From Amycolatopsis orientalis DSM 40040 = KCTC 9412 (GTDB lineage Bacteria; Actinomycetota; Actinomycetes; Mycobacteriales; Pseudonocardiaceae): DNA of 64,000 nucleotides. Position numbers and translations under genes: made by a program. The notes beneath the pieces were generated by a model. That model was not told the DNA's origin and ran no database searches. It saw only the letters and a program-made list of their open reading frames with translations. Within the stretch, counting starts at the first letter, position 1. Every line of letters begins with the position of its first letter. Shown piece after piece: positions 23,840-31,983 of this stretch. The DNA is taken from positions 124,001 to 188,000 of the forward strand of contig NZ_ASJB01000045.1 of assembly GCF_000478275.1 (NCBI RefSeq), written 5' to 3'.

Positions 23840-24588
23840 CCGCGGCGAACCTGCTCCGCGCGGAGCGGATCAAGCTGCTGAGCACGCGCGCACCCCTTTG
23901 GTGCGCCGTCATCGCGGTCGTCCTCGCACTCGCCTACACCGCCTTGTTCTTCGGATTCGTGCCGCTCGAAGAAGAGACCACCGTCACCACGACGCAGACC
24001 GCGAGCGCCCTCGGCCGCACCGTGGTGCTGGTGCTCGCCATCCTGACGGCGGCGAGCGAGTTCAACTGGGGCACGATGAAGCTGAGCTTCCAGGCGGTGC
24101 CGTCCCGCGTGCCGATCCTGCTGGCGAAGGGCGTCGTCGTCGGGGTGTTCTCGGGACTGATCGGGCTCCTCGTCGGCTTCGGCTCGTGGGGGCTGGCGTA
24201 CTTGATCAAACCGGCCGCCGACCTGGGGCTGACCTCGGGCGCCGACTGGCGCGCGGTGGCGGGCCAGGGCGCGACGTTCCTGCTGACCGGGCTCCTCGGC
24301 GTCGGTCTCGGGCTGCTGTTCCGCAGTACCGGTTTCGCGCTCGGCTTCGCGTTGGTCTGGACGCAGTTGATCGAGGGTCTCGTCGTGCTGATTCCGCGCG
24401 TGGGCGACGACATCTACCCCTGGATGCCGTTCTTCGCGGCGAATCAGTTTTCGGGGCCGGATCTGACGGTTTCGATGTTGAAACTCCACCCGCCCCTGGG
24501 ACCCTGGGGTTATTTGGCTTATTTCGCGGGCATCTGTGTGGTTGTCTATACAGCCGGGCTGATGATCACCCATCGAAGGGATGCGTGA
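23836..24588 (+). CDS. ABC-2 type permease, module 2
   Basis: The 250-residue, roughly six-helix permease is paralogous to the one at 21991: it shares RAERIKLLSTRAPLWC at the N-terminus, the EFNWGTMKLSFQAVPSR loop, and a C-terminus ending HRRDA (NKRDA in module 1). ATG at 23836 is fixed by the 4-bp overlap with the ATPase gene. It would form the channel for the module-2 ATPase. Cargo unknown. Confidence 0.88.
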   Translation: MTAANLLRAERIKLLSTRAPLWCAVIAVVLALAYTALFFGFVPLEEETTVTTTQTASALGRTVVLVLAILTAASEFNWGTMKLSFQAVPSRVPILLAKGVVVGVFSGLIGLLVGFGSWGLAYLIKPAADLGLTSGADWRAVAGQGATFLLTGLLGVGLGLLFRSTGFALGFALVWTQLIEGLVVLIPRVGDDIYPWMPFFAANQFSGPDLTVSMLKLHPPLGPWGYLAYFAGICVVVYTAGLMITHRRDA

Positions 24589-24714
24589 GCTTTTACCGCC
24601 TCCAAAGGAGTTAAGTCCACGTTAAGAGGCTGTGGCTTCTCTCACAGGAAGCGGACATACTGTTCGTCACCGGGCGATGCTCGGGACGAGCCTATTTTTT
24701 CGGCTCTCGGCCCC

Positions 24715-24724
24715 GGAGGTGATC
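24715..24724 (+). promoter_or_regulatory. unusually perfect Shine-Dalgarno
   Basis: GGAGGTGATC is complementary over ten bases to the conserved 3' end of 16S rRNA. It stands one base before an in-frame TTG at 24726 and 34 bases before ATG 24759. Spacing from its GGAGG core to TTG is about 6 nt, which decides for the TTG start. Confidence 0.6.
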
Positions 24725-24725
24725 C

Positions 24726-25301
24726 TTGACGGTGGATTCCGGTCAGGGAGTAGAACGCATGATCCCGAAAGCCCGCACGGAAAGCACGCAGCCGCGGCTC
24801 GAGCCCATGCTCGACCTCGAATGGTCACAGGCGATCGAACTGCCCCGCACGGTGGCGTCCGCGACCCGGCCATCCGATATTCGCCGCGCCTGGGTGCACC
24901 GCGCACCCGAAGATCTCGTTGTCGCGTTGTACCGCGCGTCCAGTGGAATGCACGGCGAAATCCCCGCACCGTGGTGGCTTCGGGCCGTCGTGGAAGGAAG
25001 ACTCGAATCGCGGGAACTCGGTTTCCGCATCGAAGATCGTATCGCCGGCCTGCTCGGCAGGCGTCCCGGTTGGGAATTCGTCCCGTGGGCCGCGGACGGC
25101 GAATCCGGCTACTGGGAGTTCATGCCTTCCGAACGCGGAGCGTCCGGGCATTCGATCCCGACCACGGTGCTGAACACCAGCCGCCACGACGGCTGGATCG
25201 ACGTACTCCCCGCCCACTCCGGCACGACGCCGTCGCCGATCGCGGTCGCCGGATTCGCGGGTCTGCGCTCGCGGCTGGGGGAGTTCGAAGCGTCCCGGTA
25301 A
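24726..25301 (+). CDS. conserved-looking protein of unknown function
   Basis: The 191-residue soluble protein has no motif I recognise. It starts at TTG behind a perfect Shine-Dalgarno; an alternative ATG at 24759, with GGGAG before it, would give 180 residues starting MIPKARTES. The body is rich in Trp (ALYRASSGMHGEIPAPWWLRA; GWEFVPWAADGESGYWEFMP) and may form a small alpha/beta fold. It lies between the ABC modules and trmB. A small palindromic GAGCC..GGCTC flanks a T-run (about 24689-24708) just upstream. No function is proposed. Confidence 0.65.
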   Translation: MTVDSGQGVERMIPKARTESTQPRLEPMLDLEWSQAIELPRTVASATRPSDIRRAWVHRAPEDLVVALYRASSGMHGEIPAPWWLRAVVEGRLESRELGFRIEDRIAGLLGRRPGWEFVPWAADGESGYWEFMPSERGASGHSIPTTVLNTSRHDGWIDVLPAHSGTTPSPIAVAGFAGLRSRLGEFEASR

Positions 25302-25320
25302 CCCCACGTTTAATGGGTGG

Positions 25321-26028
25321 GTGGAAAACGAGGACCAGCCACGGATGCGCAGCGTGGTCAGTTATGTCAAACGCGGCGGCCGGATGACCGTCGGGCAGCA
25401 GCGAGCGTGGGACGAGCTGTGGCCGTCGCTCGGCCGCACGGTCGGCGAACTGCCCGAAGGACCGGTGGACTTCGACGACTGGTTCGGCAGGCAGGCCCCG
25501 GTCATGGTGGAGATCGGTTCGGGCATGGGCGAGACCACGTCCCAGCTCGCCGCCGCGGCGCCGGAACTCAACTACGTCGCGGTCGAGGTGTACGACCCGG
25601 GCCTCGGCCAGCTGATGTTGCGTGCCGAGAAGCTCGGGGTGAAGAACCTGCGGCTGATGCACGGTGACGCGGTCATCCTGCTGACCGAGCACGTCGAGCC
25701 GGGCACGCTGGCCGGGGTCCGGCTGTTCTTCCCGGACCCGTGGCCGAAGAAGCGGCACCACAAGCGGCGGATCGTGCAGCCGGGGTTCGTCTCGCTGGTG
25801 GCCTCGCGGCTCGCGCCGGGCGGCACCTTCCACATGGCGACCGACTGGGAGAACTACGCGGAGCAGATGATGGAGGTCTGCTCGGCCGAACCGCTCCTGC
25901 GCAACCGCCACGCCGACGAGCCCGGCGGCTGGGCCCCGCGCCCGGACTGGCGCCCGATCACCAAGTTCGAGAACCGCGCCGACGTCGAAGGCCGGATCTC
26001 GCACGACCTGATCTTCGAACGGGTCTGA
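25321..26028 (+). CDS. trmB: tRNA (guanine-N7-)-methyltransferase
   Basis: The 235-residue SAM-dependent enzyme methylates G46 of tRNA to m7G. Diagnostic features are the RMTVGQQRAWDELWP N-terminus, SAM motif EIGSGMGETT (about 62-71), the FPDPWPKKRHHKRR segment typical of TrmB, and ATDWENYAEQM near the C-terminus. The start is GTG at 25321. Followed by a strong terminator; probably monocistronic. Confidence 0.95.
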   Translation: MENEDQPRMRSVVSYVKRGGRMTVGQQRAWDELWPSLGRTVGELPEGPVDFDDWFGRQAPVMVEIGSGMGETTSQLAAAAPELNYVAVEVYDPGLGQLMLRAEKLGVKNLRLMHGDAVILLTEHVEPGTLAGVRLFFPDPWPKKRHHKRRIVQPGFVSLVASRLAPGGTFHMATDWENYAEQMMEVCSAEPLLRNRHADEPGGWAPRPDWRPITKFENRADVEGRISHDLIFERV

Positions 26029-26035
26029 AGCGCCT

Positions 26036-26078
26036 GAAAGGGCCGGTCAGGACGTCCCCCGTCCTGACCGGCCCTTTC
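26036..26078 (+). terminator. intrinsic terminator of trmB
   Basis: An 18-bp perfect stem (26036-26053 with 26061-26078, 7-nt loop) begins 7 nt after the trmB stop codon and ends in CCCTTTCTG. Confidence 0.9.
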
Positions 26079-26165
26079 TGTACACCCCGCGCCCGCGGGA
26101 CGCCCCCTGCGCGTCCCGGTGCCCGTTCGTCCCTCCCCCGACAGAGGGACGACCGGGTCACCCGG

Positions 26166-26198
26166 CTCGTGGGTGGAACCACCGACTCCACCCACGAG
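26166..26198. repeat. palindrome related to family B, probable terminator of the FtsX operon
   Basis: CTCGTGGGTGGA (26166-26177) pairs perfectly with 26187-26198 around a 9-nt loop. The outer sequence differs by one base from the CTCGTGAGTGG arms of the 46-nt palindromes, so it may be a diverged relative. It lies between trmB and the converging ABC permease gene. Confidence 0.6.
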
Positions 26199-26240
26199 AC
26201 CTGCCCGCCCGGGCGCCATGACGCCATTCGGGCGAACTTT

Positions 26241-28493
26241 CTATTCGTCGGCGAGCGGCTCCGACTGCACCCGCTTGAGCGCCGGGGTCGAGACGGATGC
26301 CCCGAGCAACGCCACCCCGATTCCCAGCACCACGGGTGCCAGCAGCCACGGGCTCAGCACGACAGGGTCCTTTTCGACCATGCTGTAGAGCCCCATACCG
26401 ACGCCTACCCCGACCGCACCCGCGCCGATGGTGGCCACCATCGCGGGCAGGGCCGCCTCCATCCGCAGCGCCCTCGCCAGCACCCGGACCGGTGTCCCGG
26501 CCGCGATGAGCGCCCCGAAGGTGCGGCGGCGGTCCATCACCGAACCGGCGGTCGCCACGGCCGCGCTGCAGCCGGCGAGCACGCCTGCGGCGATCAGGCC
26601 GATCACGGTGACCCGGCGCAGGTCGCCGAGTTCCTGTTGCTGGCCGATCAGGTGCAGGCCGCGGCTGCCGACCTCCTGGCCGGGTGCCGCGCCGACCAGC
26701 GCCGTCCGCACGATCTCTCCGTTCGACGGCGTCGTCGGCACGACCACGTCGAGGTTCTCCGGCTTGACGCCCGCGGGCACCAGCGCCGGATCGATGACGA
26801 TCGTGCTGTAAGTGTCCTTTTCGGACTCGGGGAAGGTGTACGCCGGGATGTTCCCGGCGAACGGCACCCCGGCCTGGTTCCACTTCCCCGTCACCCGGAA
26901 CTGCGCCGGGTCGATCTTGTAGCTGCTGTAGACAGCGGGTCCCGGCTGGCACGAGCCACCGATGTTCACCCGAAGCAGCTTGGACGCGTCTTCGCAGGTC
27001 ATCACGAAGGCCCGGTTCAGCGACTGGCTGCCGTCGGACCGCATCTCACCGCTCGCCAGGTAGACCTGGCCGACCGCGACGGCCTTTTCGGTGATCCCGT
27101 TGCGGGCGAGGGTGGCGTTGGTCTTGTCGACCACCTGCTGTGCCTGGGTCAGGTCGGCATCGGCGTAGAGGACCTCGTCCTTGAAGGTCCGGCCGCCGCC
27201 CGCCATCGATTCGAACGAGGGCAGCAGCGTGAGCGCCATGGAGCCGGTGAAGACGGCGAGGACGACACCCGCGGTGGCGCGGTAGGCGCTCTTCGGGTCG
27301 TCACGGAGCCTGCGTCCGGCCAGAAGCGACGCCGGTTTGCGCCAGACCCGGACGAACGTGCCGCCGACCGCCGAGGTGACCCACGGGCCGATGATCGCGG
27401 CCGAGGCGACCAGCAGGAAGAGCCCGAACATCACCATCCCCAGGTTGCCGTTCTCCTGGCTGACCGCGAAGAGGAAGAACGCGCCGGACACGGGGACCGC
27501 GAGCAGGCGCCACCAGTGCAGCGGCTTGCGAGCGTGCGCCGAAGCCGCGAACAGCGGCGTCTTCAGCACGCGGCGGATGCCGAGGACCCCGGCGAACACG
27601 ACCAGCAGCGGGATCGCCACGGCGACCGCGATGGTCGAGCCGAGCGAAAGGCTGAAGTCCGACGCGAGCCAGGTGCCACCGCCCCACGGGACGAAGGTCG
27701 AGAGGCCCTGCAGCGCCGGTGCCACGAGGATGCCGAGGAGCGCGCCGACGATCGCGGACAACGCCGTCTCGCCGGCGACGATCTTCGTCACCTGACCCGG
27801 CGTGGCGCCCGCCAGTCGCAGCGCCGCCATCCGCACCTCGCGCCGGGCCGCGGTGAGCCGGGCCGAGGACGCGACGAGCACCAGGCTCGGCACGAGCAGG
27901 ACGATCACGCCGACCCAGGCGAGCAGTTCGAGCAGCGGGTCGGGCTTGGCCTCCTTGTTGGGGAAGCCGTCTGCCGCCTGCGCCGACTGAGGCATCGACT
28001 CCGGGGTGTGGCCGACGATGGCGACCAGCTGCTCCGGATACATCAGAGAGTCCGGGCCGAGCGAATCGACGAGCTTGCCGAACCGGTCCCCGAGCTGGGC
28101 GGACGGCGTCGACTGGATCAGCTTCCCGAGCGCGGGCGAAACGACCGCCTCGCCGGGGCCGGGCAGCTTCGGGATGCCCGGAGGCAGGCTGAGCATCGGC
28201 GAAGTGCCGGTCTGGGCGATGTCGACCCGGGTGATCTCGCGGTCACCCGAGTAGTCCTTGTTCGCCGCCATCAGCAGCGGCGCCGGGCGCTGGGCCTCGC
28301 CGGAACTGGAGTAGTAGCTGTGGATGTCCTGCCAGATCGCCCGCTGCGAGCGGGCCTGCGTGGCACCGGGGAGGGAGGCCAGCAGGAGCACCAGACTGGT
28401 CGCGACGGCGACCCCGACCGCGGTGAGGATGGCCGACGTGCGGGTCCGGCGGTCGACCCGGAGCACCCGCATGGCCAGCTGGAAACTGTTCAT
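26241..28493 (-). CDS. FtsX/MacB-like ABC transporter permease
   Basis: The 750-residue permease has an N-terminal TM followed by a large extracellular domain (about 40-195). A first FtsX-like core of TM segments (about 195-300) follows, then a middle group (340-420), a second extracellular domain (about 440-605), and a final set of TMs (630-735). It contains LRLAGATPGQVTKIVAGET and MDRRRTFGALIAAGTP, the cytoplasmic loops typical of FtsX permeases. It would transmit ATP-driven conformational change to extracellular cargo such as lipids, peptides or antibiotics. Its start shares one base with the stop of the ATPase gene (TGATG). Confidence 0.85.
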   Translation of the reverse strand: MNSFQLAMRVLRVDRRTRTSAILTAVGVAVATSLVLLLASLPGATQARSQRAIWQDIHSYYSSSGEAQRPAPLLMAANKDYSGDREITRVDIAQTGTSPMLSLPPGIPKLPGPGEAVVSPALGKLIQSTPSAQLGDRFGKLVDSLGPDSLMYPEQLVAIVGHTPESMPQSAQAADGFPNKEAKPDPLLELLAWVGVIVLLVPSLVLVASSARLTAARREVRMAALRLAGATPGQVTKIVAGETALSAIVGALLGILVAPALQGLSTFVPWGGGTWLASDFSLSLGSTIAVAVAIPLLVVFAGVLGIRRVLKTPLFAASAHARKPLHWWRLLAVPVSGAFFLFAVSQENGNLGMVMFGLFLLVASAAIIGPWVTSAVGGTFVRVWRKPASLLAGRRLRDDPKSAYRATAGVVLAVFTGSMALTLLPSFESMAGGGRTFKDEVLYADADLTQAQQVVDKTNATLARNGITEKAVAVGQVYLASGEMRSDGSQSLNRAFVMTCEDASKLLRVNIGGSCQPGPAVYSSYKIDPAQFRVTGKWNQAGVPFAGNIPAYTFPESEKDTYSTIVIDPALVPAGVKPENLDVVVPTTPSNGEIVRTALVGAAPGQEVGSRGLHLIGQQQELGDLRRVTVIGLIAAGVLAGCSAAVATAGSVMDRRRTFGALIAAGTPVRVLARALRMEAALPAMVATIGAGAVGVGVGMGLYSMVEKDPVVLSPWLLAPVVLGIGVALLGASVSTPALKRVQSEPLADE

Positions 28494-29188
28494 CAGGCAG
28501 CCAGCCTCGTCGCGATCAGCCCGTCGCGGATGGAGACCGTACGCGGCATGGCCTCGGCGAGTTCGCGGTCGTGGGTCACCACGATCACCGCGGCACCACT
28601 GTCGGCGGCCGCCGAGAGCAGCGCGTCCATGGTGGCGCGGCCGGTGCGGGTGTCGAGTGCGCCGGTCGGCTCGTCGGCGAAGATCACCTTCGGCCGGTGC
28701 GTCAGCGCCCGTGCGATCGCGACGCGCTGCGCCTCACCGCCGGACAGCTCGCCGGGGCGGCGCTTCTCCTTGCCCGCGAGACCGAGCTTCGCCAGCCATT
28801 CACGGCCGGCCTCGATGGATTCCTTGCGGCCCTTGCCACTCAGCAGGGACGGCAACGCGACGTTCTCCTCGGCGCTCAGTTCGGCGACGAGCATGCCGGA
28901 CTGGAACACGAAACCGAACTCGGTGCGCCGCAGTTCGCTGCGCTTGCGCTCGTTGAGCTGGTCGACCCGCTGTCCGGCGAGGAAGATCTGCCCGGAGTCG
29001 GCGCGGAGGATCCCGGCGAGCACGTGCAGCAGGGAGGTCTTTCCCGAGCCGGAGGGCCCCACGATGGCGACCGCGTCCCCCGCCTGGATGTCGATGTCGA
29101 TCCCGGCCAGCGCGTACTGCGTGCCGTACCGCTTCACCAGCCCGCGGCCCGAAAGCACCGGCTGCCCTGTCCACTGTGGATCTTCCAC
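28493..29188 (-). CDS. ABC transporter ATP-binding protein, MacB/LolD type
   Basis: The 231-residue ATPase has Walker A GPSGSGKTS (about 44-52), signature LSGGEAQRVAIARAL, Walker B VIFADEPTGALD and H-loop VVTHDREL. These are the standard motifs of the LolD/MacB group paired with FtsX-like permeases. It is the first gene of the two-gene operon and is divergent from the two-component system at 29370-31792. That arrangement, as in bacitracin-resistance-type BceAB/RS modules, suggests the kinase and regulator control this transporter. Confidence 0.92.
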   Translation of the reverse strand: MEDPQWTGQPVLSGRGLVKRYGTQYALAGIDIDIQAGDAVAIVGPSGSGKTSLLHVLAGILRADSGQIFLAGQRVDQLNERKRSELRRTEFGFVFQSGMLVAELSAEENVALPSLLSGKGRKESIEAGREWLAKLGLAGKEKRRPGELSGGEAQRVAIARALTHRPKVIFADEPTGALDTRTGRATMDALLSAAADSGAAVIVVTHDRELAEAMPRTVSIRDGLIATRLAA

Positions 29189-29295
29189 CGTGATTCTCCC
29201 TAGTCAGTCACTTGGTGTTCTGCTTCGGGGAAGAGCTTCGCTTCGAAGGGCTCGTGTCCACTTCGGGCAGACGGCCAGTGCTGATCATCGCCGCA

Positions 29296-29311
29296 TCGGC
29301 CGATCGGCCGA
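29296..29311. promoter_or_regulatory. 16-bp palindrome between ABC operon and two-component system
   Basis: TCGGCCGATCGGCCGA is a perfect 16-bp palindrome in the 181-nt divergent promoter region, with a partial GGTCGGCC copy shortly after. It is a candidate site for the response regulator encoded at 31142. Confidence 0.45.
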
Positions 29312-29369
29312 CCCACGACGGACCGGTCGGCCAAGGTGCGGACGGCGGCGGATCCTCTACCGTCACGGT

Positions 29370-31145
29370 GTGACAGCAGGTCCATCCCAGAACAAGTTCT
29401 ACGCACGCGCGGGCTCCCTCGTGCGCCGGATCGGCGTGCCCGCGGCCGTACTGCTGGCCGCACTCGCCTTCGACCTGCTCTTCATCACCGACGCCGCGTT
29501 CGACAACACGGGCCCCCGAGGCATCGACCTTCTGCTGTTCCCCGGCATCTTCGCGATGGTGTTCTGCGCGCTCTGGGCACGGAAACGGGCGGCCGTGGCC
29601 GCTGTCGCCGCGTCGGTCGTGCTGGTGGCCTACACGCTGGTCGTCCGGTACTTCGACATCCCGACCTACTCGAGCGTGCTCGCCCACCTGTCCATCACCG
29701 AGGTGGTGGCCGGGGTGGAGATCCTGTTCTACGCGGCGCGCCGGACGCGGCCGGGGGTCGCGTTCGCCGTGATCACCGGGCTGGTGATGGCGACCCTGAC
29801 CGCGGTTTCGGGCCGCTATTACTACGGCAGCACCTCGAACGGCACCATGGCGCAGGCCATGCTGTTCGGCGGGATCCTGCTCGGCGGAACGCTGGTCTTC
29901 GCGATTCCCGGACGCGATCGCACGGCGAACCCGAAAAGCTACGAGAAGCTGCAGAAGATCAACAAGCTGGTGCTGGGCCAATGGCCGCTGATCGGCATGC
30001 TGTCCGTCGCGCTGATCGTGGAATTCGGATTCACCTACGCCAGCGGGGCGCACGGCTTCCCCATCCTGGTCTGCTCGATCGTCGCGGCGGTCATCGCGGT
30101 CGCCGCGCCGCGAAGGCCGGCCGACGCGATGATCGGGCTCACCGCCGTCATGCTGCTTTCCGCGCTGGTGACGCCGTTCCTCCGGCTCGGCTACGAATAC
30201 GCGACGCCGGGCGGCGTGCCGGGAACGCAGGTCGTCGCGGGAATGGGCGCGATCGTCACGCTGGTCCGCGCGATCGGGCTCGGCAAATCCCTCTCCCGGC
30301 TCGCGGGGATGACCGGGGTGGTGGCGCTCGCCTGCGTTCTCAACACCAGGCGGCCGAGTCCCCGGCTGATGACCGATCCCGACGACATCGCCGGATTCGC
30401 GATCGCCGGACTGCTGCTGCTCGGTATCTCGGTGGCGATCGGCCTGGCGCTGCGTTCGCGGGATTCGGAGCGTACGCAGGTCATCCAGTCGGCGATCAGC
30501 GACGCGCAGACGTCGGAGCGGATGGCGCTCGCGCGGGAACTGCACGACGTCGTCGCCCACCACGTGACCGGGATCGTCGTGCAGGCGCAGGCGGCGAAGA
30601 TGATGGGGGAGACGAATCCGCAGGTCGCGGTCGAGGCGATGGGCCGGATCGAGGACGCCGGGGTGGAGGCGCTCGCGGCGATGCGACGGCTCGTGCGGAG
30701 CATGCGCGGTGACGCGCCTGCCGGGAGCAGCGAGTTCAGCGAGCAGGCCACCACCGATCTCGCCGCCGACCTGCGGACCCTGATCGAACGGTCCAACCAC
30801 GGCGTGGAGACGTCGATGAAGCTCGAACTGCCGTCGAACGTGCCGCACGAGGTGGGGCGGTCGGCGTTGCGGCTGGTCCAGGAGTCGCTGACGAATATCG
30901 GCAAGCACGCGTCCGGCGCGAAGGAGGCGCTGGTCATCGCCGAGGTCTCCGACGGGGAACTGCACCTCCAGGTGACCGACGACGGACGCGAGCCCCAGGG
31001 CCGTCCGGCGGGCGGGTCGGGCGGATACGGTCTGATCGGCATGCGCGAACGCGTCGCCCTGCTGCACGGCCGGCTCTCCGCCGGGCGCGCGCCGGGCGGC
31101 GGCTGGCGCGTCGAAGCGTGGCTACCACTTGAAGGAGAAGAGTGA
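29370..31145 (+). CDS. sensor histidine kinase, DesK/NarL-partner type
   Basis: The 591-residue kinase has an unusually long N-terminal membrane domain of about ten to twelve helices (residues 20-365). A HisKA_3 box RELHDVVAHHVTG follows with phospho-acceptor His392, then an HATPase domain (VQESLTNIGKHASG, GSGGYGLIGMRERVALLHG). GTG at 29370 is the earliest plausible start; the open frame extends far upstream only as antisense sequence. It overlaps its response regulator by GTGA. Divergence from the MacB-like operon suggests sensing of a membrane-active compound. The ligand is not known. Confidence 0.88.
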   Translation: MTAGPSQNKFYARAGSLVRRIGVPAAVLLAALAFDLLFITDAAFDNTGPRGIDLLLFPGIFAMVFCALWARKRAAVAAVAASVVLVAYTLVVRYFDIPTYSSVLAHLSITEVVAGVEILFYAARRTRPGVAFAVITGLVMATLTAVSGRYYYGSTSNGTMAQAMLFGGILLGGTLVFAIPGRDRTANPKSYEKLQKINKLVLGQWPLIGMLSVALIVEFGFTYASGAHGFPILVCSIVAAVIAVAAPRRPADAMIGLTAVMLLSALVTPFLRLGYEYATPGGVPGTQVVAGMGAIVTLVRAIGLGKSLSRLAGMTGVVALACVLNTRRPSPRLMTDPDDIAGFAIAGLLLLGISVAIGLALRSRDSERTQVIQSAISDAQTSERMALARELHDVVAHHVTGIVVQAQAAKMMGETNPQVAVEAMGRIEDAGVEALAAMRRLVRSMRGDAPAGSSEFSEQATTDLAADLRTLIERSNHGVETSMKLELPSNVPHEVGRSALRLVQESLTNIGKHASGAKEALVIAEVSDGELHLQVTDDGREPQGRPAGGSGGYGLIGMRERVALLHGRLSAGRAPGGGWRVEAWLPLEGEE

Positions 31146-31792
31146 TCCGGGTACTGATCGCCGACGACCAGGACATGGTGCGGATCGGCTTCCGGATGAT
31201 CCTGGACGCGCAGGACGACATCGAGGTGGTCGCCGACGTCGCGGACGGCGTCTCGGCGGTCGCGAAGGCGCGCGAACTGCGGCCGGACGTCTGCCTGCTG
31301 GACATCCGCATGCCCGGGATCGACGGACTCGAGGTCACCAAGCAGCTGGCCGGGCCGGACGTCACCGATCCACTGAAGGTCGTGGTGGTCACGACGTTCG
31401 ATCTGGACGAGTACGTGCACACCGCGCTGCGGAACGGCGCGAGCGGGTTCCTGCTGAAGGACGCCGGGCCCGCGCTGCTGATCGAGGCCGTGCGCGCGGC
31501 CGCCCGCGGGGACGCGCTGGTCTCGCCGCAGATCACCGTCCGGCTGCTGAAGCATTTCGACGGCGGGGCGGTGAAACGCGACGTCAGCCCGCCTTCGGAG
31601 CCGCTGACCGCACGGGAGCTGGACGTGGTCAAGGCCGCCGCCAAGGGGCTGACGAACACCGAGATCGGTGCCGAGCTGTTCCTGTCGCTGTCCACGGTCA
31701 AAACGCATCTGGCCTCGGTGCAGGGCAAAGTCGGCGCGCGGAACCGGGTGGAGATCGCGGCCTGGGCGTGGCGGAGCGGCGTGGTGGATTAG
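31142..31792 (+). CDS. response regulator, NarL/FixJ family
   Basis: The 216-residue regulator has a receiver domain with DD (8-9), phospho-acceptor Asp54 (CLLDIRMP) and Lys in GASGFLLKDA. A LuxR-type HTH follows (LTARELDVVKAAAKGLTNTEIGAELFLSLSTVKTH within about 153-190). It is coupled to the preceding kinase and probably controls the divergent ABC operon. Its stop codon abuts the left end of the 177-nt inverted-repeat element. Confidence 0.92.
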   Translation: MIRVLIADDQDMVRIGFRMILDAQDDIEVVADVADGVSAVAKARELRPDVCLLDIRMPGIDGLEVTKQLAGPDVTDPLKVVVVTTFDLDEYVHTALRNGASGFLLKDAGPALLIEAVRAAARGDALVSPQITVRLLKHFDGGAVKRDVSPPSEPLTARELDVVKAAAKGLTNTEIGAELFLSLSTVKTHLASVQGKVGARNRVEIAAWAWRSGVVD

Positions 31793-31967
31793 GGCGTGTC
31801 TCTCAAACCGGAGTTGGCAGTTCCGGTGACGACACGCGCGCGCGTTTCTTGTGGGCCGAAGGCCTCGGATTTGCGGAGACGGGCCGCTGATACGACCGCG
31901 GGAGTGGTCAGCGCATGCCACGGCCCGGCTGCGGAAATCCGACAGCGCGCTTTGAGTGACACAGCCT
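31791..31967. mobile_element. possible MITE: 177-nt element with imperfect terminal inverted repeats
   Basis: The left end AGGGCGTGTCTCTCAAA (31791-31807) and the reverse complement of the right end, AGGCTGTGTCACTCAAA (31951-31967), match at 14 of 17 positions. A subterminal inverted pair at about 31865-31886 and 31921-31942 matches at about 19 of 22 positions, and GCTGA..TCAGC lies at the centre. There is no open reading frame and no clear target duplication. This nested symmetry fits a miniature transposable element or a structured transcript. It fills most of the gap between the response regulator and amidohydrolase genes. Confidence 0.45.
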
Positions 31968-31983
31968 GACCTAAGCTCTTTCC

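Noticed and set aside
24825..25307. 160-residue minus-strand frame opposite the unknown gene
   Set aside because: No ribosome-binding site or domain; the opposite strand has a perfect Shine-Dalgarno and better codon bias.
25740..31145. A single 1801-residue open frame on the plus strand
   Set aside because: Most of it is antisense to the ABC operon with Arg/Gln/Asp-rich composition. Only the last 591 residues are a genuine kinase starting at GTG 29370.
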